A model generated the notes under the pieces. The model saw only the letters and a list, made by a program, of their open reading frames with translations. It was not told the DNA's origin and made no database searches. The translations under genes were made by a program, and so were the position numbers. Positions 58,435 through 64,000 of a stretch of 64,000 nucleotides of DNA are shown piece by piece. Origin of the DNA: Alphaproteobacteria bacterium (lineage in GTDB: Bacteria > Pseudomonadota > Alphaproteobacteria > Rhizobiales > JAJFHC01); assembly GCA_021775805.1 (NCBI GenBank), contig JAJFHD010000054.1, positions 113,277-177,276 on the forward strand. Direction: 5' to 3'. Within the stretch, counting starts at the first letter, position 1, and each line of letters opens with the position of its first letter.

Positions 58435-59511
58435 CTAACCGTCAAAATCAATTACGAGCTTGTCGCTCAGAGGCCGCGACTGGCACGTCAGAATGTAACC
58501 GGCCTCGACTTCATCCTTCTCAAGGCCGTAATTAACATCCATTGCCACCTCCCCTTCAAGCAGTTTCGCCTTACAGGTGCAGCAGACACCGCCCTTGCAG
58601 GCAAACGGCAGGTCGACATTGTTGGCGAGCGCGGTATCGAGAACCGGTTCGCCATTGAAGGGAAGTTTGAATTCGGTCTTGGTCCCGTGCAGGAAGACCG
58701 TGACATCGGCGACCCGGCCGTCATCCGGCATCGCAGCCCGGACAGCCCTGGGACCGGCCTGCGGCGGCGGTGCGTTTCCGAACAGTTCGAGCTTGACCCG
58801 GTCATCGCCGACACCCAGACCACGCAAGGCAAGCCGCGCGCCCTTGATCATCGGACCGGGACCGCACAGCATGAAATAGTCGACGCTGTCCTTGTCGATC
58901 AGTTTTTCAACCAATGCCGTGACTTTCTCCTCGCTCATCAGTCCACCGAACAGCGGCACTTCCGGCGTCTCGTCGCTGAGCACATGAAACAGCCTGAGGC
59001 GGCCGAGGTAGCGGTCCTTGAGGTCCTCAAGCTCCTCCTTGAAGATAATCGAGCTGACCGTGCGGTTGCCGTAGAAAAGAGTGAACCGGCTCTTGGGTTC
59101 GCGCTTGAGCACAGACTTGATGATCGCCATGAACGGCGTGATACCGCTGCCGCCCGAAAACCCTACATAGTGGCGTTTATTGTCGGCATCCAGATCGACA
59201 CAGAACCGGCCTGTCGGTGGCATGACCTCAATGACATCGCCTTCGCGAATGCGCTCGTTGGCAAAATGCGAAAACCGTCCGTCCGGAATCTTCTTCACCG
59301 CGACCCGGACTTCGCCGTCGTCAAGACCGGAGCAGATCGAATAAGGCCGTCGCAGCTCCTCATCGCCCACCCGAGCCTTCAGTGTCAGATACTGACCCGG
59401 TATATAGGCAAAGGTTTCGCACAGAGCATCGGGCACGGCAAAAGCGATCGATGTGGCCTCATCGGTTTCCCGGCGCACATCAGACACCTTCAATGCATGA
59501 AAATCACTCAT
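58435..59511 (-). CDS. paaE: 1,2-phenylacetyl-CoA epoxidase, reductase subunit PaaE
   Basis: A 358-aa iron-sulfur flavoprotein. The FAD-binding region has RRPYSICSGLDDGEV, the NAD(P) region YVGFSGGSGITPFMAIIKSV and FMLCGPGPMIKGA. The C-terminal ferredoxin domain has CKGGVCCTCKAKLLEGEVAM and a later ILTCQSRPLSDKLV, giving the four [2Fe-2S] Cys. It passes electrons from NADPH to the di-iron subunit PaaA. Length and domain order match PaaE. It is encoded 29 bp after paaD. Confidence 0.95.
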   Translation of the reverse strand: MSDFHALKVSDVRRETDEATSIAFAVPDALCETFAYIPGQYLTLKARVGDEELRRPYSICSGLDDGEVRVAVKKIPDGRFSHFANERIREGDVIEVMPPTGRFCVDLDADNKRHYVGFSGGSGITPFMAIIKSVLKREPKSRFTLFYGNRTVSSIIFKEELEDLKDRYLGRLRLFHVLSDETPEVPLFGGLMSEEKVTALVEKLIDKDSVDYFMLCGPGPMIKGARLALRGLGVGDDRVKLELFGNAPPPQAGPRAVRAAMPDDGRVADVTVFLHGTKTEFKLPFNGEPVLDTALANNVDLPFACKGGVCCTCKAKLLEGEVAMDVNYGLEKDEVEAGYILTCQSRPLSDKLVIDFDG

Positions 59512-59540
59512 GGTTCAAAGTCCCGGCAACTGGATTGATG

Positions 59541-60047
59541 TCATATGCATTTGAAATAGTCGAACGGTTCCAGGCAGTCCTGGCATTTGTAGTGTGCCTT
59601 GCACGCGGTCGACCCGAATTCGCTCACCATCGTGGTTTTGGCGGAGCCACACCGGGGACAGGCAACCTGCGGTCGTTCGGCAAACAGAGCACGCTTGTCG
59701 GCGGTTTCGGCTTCAGGCGGGGCTATGCCATAGTGGCGCAGTTTTTCCCTGGCCTCCGGACCGATCCAGTCGGTCGTCCAGGGTGGAGACAGCACCGTCG
59801 TGATCGTGGCGGACGCAAAACCTGCTTCATCCAGCGCAATACGGACTTGCCTTTCGATCATCTGTGTTGCCGGACATCCCGAATAGGTCGGGGTGATGGT
59901 TATGTCGAGCTGTCCATCGCGCATTGTCACGTCACGCACTATACCCAGGTCGACGACGCTCACCACCGGGATTTCCGGGTCCATGACATGGGCCAGCGTC
60001 CGCCACACGCCATCGATCCGCACATCCGCCGCGGTGTCCTGCGTCAT
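59541..60047 (-). CDS. paaD: Phenylacetyl-CoA epoxidase maturation protein PaaD
   Basis: A 168-aa protein. ATG 60047 overlaps the paaC stop by one base (TAATG) and is preferred; ATG 60053 is possible. The MIP18/SufT-like domain has MDPEIPVVSVVDLGIVRDV and TPTYSGCPATQMIERQVR. A zinc-ribbon-like tail has CPRCGSAKTTMVSEFGSTACKAHYKC and CQDCLEPFDYFKC. PaaD is required for assembly of the epoxidase, most likely for its iron or iron-sulfur centres. Confidence 0.92.
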   Translation of the reverse strand: MTQDTAADVRIDGVWRTLAHVMDPEIPVVSVVDLGIVRDVTMRDGQLDITITPTYSGCPATQMIERQVRIALDEAGFASATITTVLSPPWTTDWIGPEAREKLRHYGIAPPEAETADKRALFAERPQVACPRCGSAKTTMVSEFGSTACKAHYKCQDCLEPFDYFKCI

Positions 60048-60844
60048 TACCATTTTGCACCGGGATAGGCTCGCTGCATGAACTGCATGTCCGCCAGCAT
60101 GTACCCGAGATGTTCCGAGTGCCGCCCTTCCCGCCCGCCGGTCTGCATCCATCCGTCCACCGGGCGCACAAGGGTTGCGCGCTCCAGAATTTCATCAACC
60201 GTCTTGTCCCAGGCTGGCTTTAACGCGGTCGGATCGGGCCCGATTCCGGCCGCCTGCATGTTTGTGTCGTCCGGCCTGCACTCGAATAGTTCGCCGGTGT
60301 ACGCCCACAGGTTATCAAGGGCCTTCTGGGCCCGTTCATGGCTTTCATCCGTTCCGTCGCCAAGTCTGACGAGCCATTCGCCGGCATGCCTCAGATGATA
60401 GGACAACTCCTTCACCGCCTTGGCGCCAATTGCGGCAAGGCGGTCGTCAGCGGACTCTGCGAGGCGGTCATACTGCTCGACCGCAAATGCCGTATACAGA
60501 ACGTGACGCACAATCGTGTCGGCAAAGTCGCCATTGGGCTGTTCGACCAGAAGAACGTTACGGTAGTCGGACACGTCACGCAGAAAGGCAAGAGCGTCTT
60601 CGTCACGGCCCCCGCCTTCGACTTCGGCGGCATACGAATAGTGCATACTGGCTTGTCCGAAGAGGTCGAGCGCATGATTGGACAGCGCAATATCGATTTC
60701 GAGGTTGGGCGCCTTGCTCGACCATTCCGCGAGTCGCTGCCCGAGAATCAGCGCATTGTCCCCAAGCCCCAGGCAATAGGCGAACAAATCGCCGGATGAG
60801 GCGTTCCCGACCGACGGTTCGGCATTTGCTGCAGTCGCACTCAT
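60047..60844 (-). CDS. paaC: Phenylacetyl-CoA epoxidase structural subunit PaaC
   Basis: A 265-aa ferritin-like helical protein, related to PaaA but without a di-iron site. DLFAYCLGLGDNALILGQRLAEWSSKAPNLEIDIALSNHALDLFGQA is the first helical part, with VRHVLYTAFAVEQYDRLAESADDRLAAIGAKAVKELSYHLRHAGEW later. It forms the stable PaaA-PaaC core. The gene starts 9 bp after paaB and its stop overlaps the paaD start. Confidence 0.95.
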   Translation of the reverse strand: MSATAANAEPSVGNASSGDLFAYCLGLGDNALILGQRLAEWSSKAPNLEIDIALSNHALDLFGQASMHYSYAAEVEGGGRDEDALAFLRDVSDYRNVLLVEQPNGDFADTIVRHVLYTAFAVEQYDRLAESADDRLAAIGAKAVKELSYHLRHAGEWLVRLGDGTDESHERAQKALDNLWAYTGELFECRPDDTNMQAAGIGPDPTALKPAWDKTVDEILERATLVRPVDGWMQTGGREGRHSEHLGYMLADMQFMQRAYPGAKW

Positions 60845-60853
60845 GGCCGGCTC

Positions 60854-61144
60854 CTACATGTGCTCGATTTCATCGGGAATGTCATAGAACGTCGGATGAC
60901 GGTAGACCTTGTCGTCGGACGGCGCGAACAGTGCTTCCTTCTCATCTGGCGACGACGCTGTGATTTCCGACGACGGCACCACCCAGATACTGACCCCCTC
61001 ATTGCGGCGGGTATAGACATCGCGGGCATTGTCCACCGCCATGGCCGCGTCCGCTGCATGCAGGCTACCCACGTGCCTGTGCGACAGCCCCTGCTTGCTG
61101 CGCACGAAAACCTCGAAAAGAGGCCACTCTTTTTCAACCGACAT
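60854..61144 (-). CDS. paaB: Phenylacetyl-CoA epoxidase subunit PaaB
   Basis: A 96-aa subunit from ATG 61144 (MSVEKEWPLFEVFVRSKQGLSHRHVG), the family N-terminus; the frame stays open upstream into paaA but not with family sequence. AADAAMAVDNARDVYTRRNEGVSIWVVPSSEI and the final DKVYRHPTFYDIPDE complete the signature. PaaB bridges PaaAC units in the hetero-oligomer. It begins 16 bp after paaA. Confidence 0.95.
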   Translation of the reverse strand: MSVEKEWPLFEVFVRSKQGLSHRHVGSLHAADAAMAVDNARDVYTRRNEGVSIWVVPSSEITASSPDEKEALFAPSDDKVYRHPTFYDIPDEIEHM

Positions 61145-61160
61145 CACGTCTCTCCGAAAT

Positions 61161-62123
61161 TCAGGCTGCGGCCCGGCTGTCCGATTTTCTGTTTTTTTCC
61201 GCAAAGGCCAAGGCGGCTTCCCGCACCCATGCACCGTCGTCATGGGCCTTGCGGTAGTTGTCCATGCGCTGGCGGTTGCAGGGTCCCTGCCCGCCGATGA
61301 CGCGTTTAAACTCTGCCCAGTCGATCTCGCCAAAATCATAGTGCCCGCGCGCCTCGTTCCACTTGAGATCGGGGTCGGGCACGGTCAGGCCGAGGAATTC
61401 CATCTGCGGAATGGTCTGGTCGACGAATTTCTGGCGCAGGTCGTCATTGGAATGACGCTTGATCCGCCATGCCATCGATTGGGCCGAATGCGGCGACGCA
61501 TCGTCATTGGGGCCGAACATCATCAACACCGGCCACCACCAGCGGTTGACCGATTCCTGCACCATGGCCTGTTGCTCCGGCGTGCCTCTGGCCAATGCCA
61601 TGCTCAGCTCGAAACCCTGGCGTTGATGAAAACTCTCTTCCTTGCAGATCCTGACCATGGCCCGGGCATAGGGGCCGTAGGAACACCGTGCCAGGGGCAC
61701 TTGATTGATGATTGCGGCACTGTCCACCAGCCAACCGATGATTCCGATGTCGGCCCATGTCGGCGTCGGGTAGTTGAAAATGCTGGAGTACTTGGCCTTG
61801 CCGGCACGCAGATCGGCTTCCGTCTGGTCGCGCGACACACCAAGTGTCTCGGCAGCGGAATACAGATAGAGCCCATGACCCGCTTCGTCCTGCACTTTTG
61901 CAATCAGGATCATTTTCCGGCGCAGGGACGGCGCCCGGGTAATCCAGTTGCCTTCCGGCTGCATACCGATGATTTCGGAGTGGGCATGTTGCGAGATCTG
62001 ACGCACCAGCGTGCGCCGGTAAGCCTCCGGCATCCAGTCCTTGGGCTCGACCTTCTGTTCAGACTGCACATGGGCTTCGAAGGCGCCTTCGCGCCCGTCA
62101 ATTTCAATAGCGTCTGCAGACAT
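61161..62123 (-). CDS. paaA: 1,2-phenylacetyl-CoA epoxidase catalytic subunit PaaA
   Basis: A 320-aa di-iron oxygenase from ATG 62123, with GGGAG upstream; the frame stays open to 62258 but without family-like sequence. The iron ligands lie in [19 protein letters not shown] and [16 protein letters not shown] (E-x-x-H pairs), typical of ferritin-like multicomponent oxygenases. It epoxidises the aromatic ring of phenylacetyl-CoA with O2 and electrons from PaaE. It is the first gene of the minus-strand paa run, divergent from paaI. Confidence 0.96.
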   Translation of the reverse strand: MSADAIEIDGREGAFEAHVQSEQKVEPKDWMPEAYRRTLVRQISQHAHSEIIGMQPEGNWITRAPSLRRKMILIAKVQDEAGHGLYLYSAAETLGVSRDQTEADLRAGKAKYSSIFNYPTPTWADIGIIGWLVDSAAIINQVPLARCSYGPYARAMVRICKEESFHQRQGFELSMALARGTPEQQAMVQESVNRWWWPVLMMFGPNDDASPHSAQSMAWRIKRHSNDDLRQKFVDQTIPQMEFLGLTVPDPDLKWNEARGHYDFGEIDWAEFKRVIGGQGPCNRQRMDNYRKAHDDGAWVREAALAFAEKNRKSDSRAAA

Positions 62124-62181
62124 TCCATACTCCCGAAAGTTTTGCGATTCAGGGAACCGCCTCCCCAATCTCAATATGACA

Positions 62182-62230
62182 CACAAAAACATATTTTCAA
62201 TTATTTTTTGTATCAAAATGATGTTTTGTG
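62182..62230. promoter_or_regulatory. Inverted repeat in the paaA-paaI divergent promoter region
   Basis: CACAAAAACAT (62182-62192) and ATGTTTTGTG (62221-62230) are complementary apart from one extra A, with an AT-rich centre. The arrangement, in the 248-bp region between divergent paa genes, suits an operator for a paa repressor, but it does not match a consensus I can confirm. Confidence 0.4.
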
Positions 62231-62371
62231 GTGGTTTATGACGATAATTTGCGTTCATTCAAGGGCTTAAATGATACTTTCTGTTGTCAGAAACGCCCCA
62301 TTTCTGTATCACGAAATAGGCGGCTCTTGCGGGCTACGACAATCAACGGACGCGATTTGGGGATTCTGGCC

Positions 62372-62830
62372 ATGGAATATAGCGACGAAGCGCAGGCGCT
62401 GGCAGAGCGCGCGGCGGCAGCCATGTTGGACAAGGACAGCGCATCCCGTTCACTGGGAATGAAGCTTGTTTCCGTGGCGCCCGGACAAGCAACGATGACA
62501 ATGACGGTCCGCGACGACATGCTCAACGGACACGGCATCTGCCACGGCGGTTTGATGTTCCTGCTGGCCGATTCTACTTTCGCCTTCGCCTGCAACAGCC
62601 ACAACCGCAATACGGTTGCAGCCCATGCCGACATTTCATTTCTCAGGGCGGCCGCTTTAAATGATGTGCTGACGGCGTGCGGCCGCGAGACTTTTCAGGA
62701 GGGCCGCAACGGTATCTACGATATCGTCGTGTCCAACCAGGACGGCGTAACCGTTGCACATTTCAGGGGCAAGTCCCGTACCATCTCCGGTACGGTTGTT
62801 CCCGAGGAACCCCACTCTCAGGAGGATTGA
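62372..62830 (+). CDS. paaI: Hydroxyphenylacetyl-CoA thioesterase PaaI
   Basis: A 152-aa hotdog-fold thioesterase from ATG 62372. MLNGHGICHGGLMFLLADSTFAFACNSHN is the PaaI signature, with the Asp of the LAD segment in the catalytic place; VAAHADISFLRAAALNDVLTACGRE follows. PaaI removes CoA from dead-end intermediates of phenylacetate breakdown. It begins 248 bp from paaA on the other strand and ends 3 bp before paaK. Confidence 0.93.
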   Translation: MEYSDEAQALAERAAAAMLDKDSASRSLGMKLVSVAPGQATMTMTVRDDMLNGHGICHGGLMFLLADSTFAFACNSHNRNTVAAHADISFLRAAALNDVLTACGRETFQEGRNGIYDIVVSNQDGVTVAHFRGKSRTISGTVVPEEPHSQED

Positions 62831-62833
62831 ACA

Positions 62834-64000
62834 TTGGCACTGAACCCGGCGTCGGACTATGCCGCTCCGAAGGAACTACTCGACCCGATTGAAATCGCCA
62901 GTCTCGACGAGATCCAGGCGCTGCAGCTGGAGCGGCTTAGGAAGACCCTGGCCCATACCTACCAAAACGTCGAACACTACCGACAGAAGTTCGACAGCCA
63001 TGGGGTCCACCCGGACGATGTGACATCGCTCGAGGATATCGCGAAGCTGCCGTTCACCACGAAGGAAGATCTGCGTCAGACCTATCCGTTCGGCATGTTC
63101 GCCGTGCCGCGCGAACAAGTGGCCCGCATCCATGCCTCGAGCGGCACCACCGGCAAACCGACCGTTGTGGGTTACACACTGAACGATATCGACATTTGGG
63201 CAAGCGTGGTTGCCCGCTCAATGCGGGCTGCAGGCACCCGGCCCGGCGACATGGTCCACGTGGCCTACGGTTACGGCTTGTTCACCGGGGGCCTCGGCGC
63301 TCACTATGGTGCTGAAAAGCTTGGCTGTACCGTGATCCCGATGTCGGGAGGCCAGACCGCACGGCAAATTCAGCTGATTCAGGATTTCCGCCCAAGGGTC
63401 ATCATGGTGACACCGTCATACATGCTGAATCTGCTCGATGAGATGAACCGGCAGAATATCAACCCGCAGGATACCAGCATCGAGATCGGCATCTATGGCG
63501 CCGAACCCTGGACCCACGATATCCGGGAGGCAATCGAGGCCCGCGCTCACATGCACGCGGTCGACATTTATGGACTGTCCGAAGTCATGGGGCCCGGTGT
63601 CGCCAACGAGTGCATTGAAACCAAGGACGGCCTGCACGTCTGGGAAGATCATTTTTACCCGGAAATCATCGATCCGGAAACCGGCGAGGTCCTGCCCGAT
63701 GGCGAGTTCGGCGAACTGGTCTTTACATCCCTGACCAAGGAGGCCTTGCCGATCATCCGCTACCGCACGCGCGACCTGACACGCCTCCTGCCAGGCACGG
63801 CCCGCTCCATGCGCCGGATGGAAAAGATAACCGGACGCTCCGACGACATGATGATCATTCGCGGCGTCAACGTCTTTCCGACCCAGATCGAGGAAATTGT
63901 CGTGAAGAGCGGCGGGCTCTCGCCACACTACCAGATCGAACTGTACAAGAGCGGCAACCTCGACGCCATGCGGGCGCATGTGGAATTGGACGCCGACGCA
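62834..64000 (+). CDS. paaK: Phenylacetate-CoA ligase PaaK (3' truncated by window edge)
   Basis: A partial gene with 389 codons before the window edge, of a family near 430-440. TTG 62834 is the start: it follows GGAGG nine bases upstream and the paaI stop by 3 bp. ALNPASDYAAPKELLDPIE is the family N-terminus. The adenylate-forming signature is HASSGTTGKPTVVGYT, followed by DIYGLSEVMGPGVANEC and YRTRDLTR. It makes phenylacetyl-CoA from phenylacetate, CoA and ATP, feeding the epoxidase encoded divergently. Confidence 0.95.
   Translation, partial: MALNPASDYAAPKELLDPIEIASLDEIQALQLERLRKTLAHTYQNVEHYRQKFDSHGVHPDDVTSLEDIAKLPFTTKEDLRQTYPFGMFAVPREQVARIHASSGTTGKPTVVGYTLNDIDIWASVVARSMRAAGTRPGDMVHVAYGYGLFTGGLGAHYGAEKLGCTVIPMSGGQTARQIQLIQDFRPRVIMVTPSYMLNLLDEMNRQNINPQDTSIEIGIYGAEPWTHDIREAIEARAHMHAVDIYGLSEVMGPGVANECIETKDGLHVWEDHFYPEIIDPETGEVLPDGEFGELVFTSLTKEALPIIRYRTRDLTRLLPGTARSMRRMEKITGRSDDMMIIRGVNVFPTQIEEIVVKSGGLSPHYQIELYKSGNLDAMRAHVELDADA

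Noticed and set aside
58429..59538. Plus-strand open frame opposite paaE
   Set aside because: Shadow of paaE, whose flavin, NAD and ferredoxin motifs are all intact.
61029..62270. Plus-strand open frame opposite paaA and paaB
   Set aside because: Covers two well-defined genes on the other strand and has no recognisable domain.

Overview
The window is a chromosomal segment of a GC-rich Gram-negative bacterium, most likely an alphaproteobacterium. This is inferred from the gene families (an SLM-type aerobic CO-dehydrogenase-like cluster with coxD/E/G and XdhC partners, a paaABCDE cluster, an HlyU-family protein, fadE-fadI-fadJ, an Mde-type 2-oxoacid dehydrogenase E1) and from dense packing with many 4-bp or shorter overlaps. 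No rRNA, tRNA, insertion sequence, integrase, phage gene or CRISPR array was seen.

Layout. 1-4.2 kb: the C-terminal end of an RND transporter, then an FkbM methyltransferase and two glycosyltransferases. 4.2-16.3 kb: twelve minus-strand genes in one run, coxG-S-L-M-D-E, two half-XdhC proteins, a MoeA-like/MocA-like fusion, an SDR, a GST and an acyl-CoA dehydrogenase. The AYRGAGR active-site loop and the S-L-M order mark the oxidase as form II. 16.5-22.8 kb: an exported ankyrin protein, a GST, a short MetE-like methyltransferase, an amidohydrolase, an unknown conserved protein with a glycosyltransferase, a DUF1194 protein and a formamidase-like hydrolase. 22.9-28.7 kb: fadE-fadI-fadJ for fatty acid beta-oxidation.

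28.8-35.9 kb is the first unusual region. Two secreted proteins of 833 and 806 aa have unrelated N-terminal parts but share a long C-terminal array of 27-residue His/Lys/Ser units, each made of three H-x-K-x-x-S octads plus three residues. A secreted protein of unknown family and pdxH lie between them. I know no named family for this repeat.

36-42.7 kb: a Leu/Glu-type dehydrogenase, a hydrolase, a GNAT enzyme, an Lrp regulator divergent from a thiamine-diphosphate E1 (like Pseudomonas mdeR/mdeB but without mdeA), and an exported endostatin/lectin-like protein. 42.8-49.5 kb is the second unusual region: a three-gene minus-strand operon of a TIR protein with an iSTAND-like C-terminal half, a MoxR AAA+ ATPase and a 1457-aa membrane protein. 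The last joins a CoxE-N-like domain, a divergent VWA domain, a WD40 region and a complete LivK-like periplasmic binding protein. Charge bias around its three membrane helices puts VWA, MoxR and TIR in the cytoplasm and WD40 plus binding protein outside. It reads as a MoxR-VWA conflict or signalling system with a built-in extracytoplasmic ligand sensor, and is the best candidate here for an undescribed system.

49.8-56.8 kb: a dienelactone-hydrolase-like protein, a malate/lactate-type dehydrogenase, an ECF sigma/anti-sigma pair divergent from a DUF4399 protein, and a DUF3303 / free-standing Lrp ligand-binding domain / Asp-Glu racemase / BASS-like permease group. 56.8-64 kb: an HlyU-family gene, then paaJ-E-D-C-B-A on the minus strand, divergent from paaI and paaK (cut by the right edge), for aerobic phenylacetate breakdown via CoA thioesters. 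Several CDS starts were moved inward from the longest possible start on the basis of ribosome binding sites, ATGA/TAATG overlaps or family N-termini; each case is stated.
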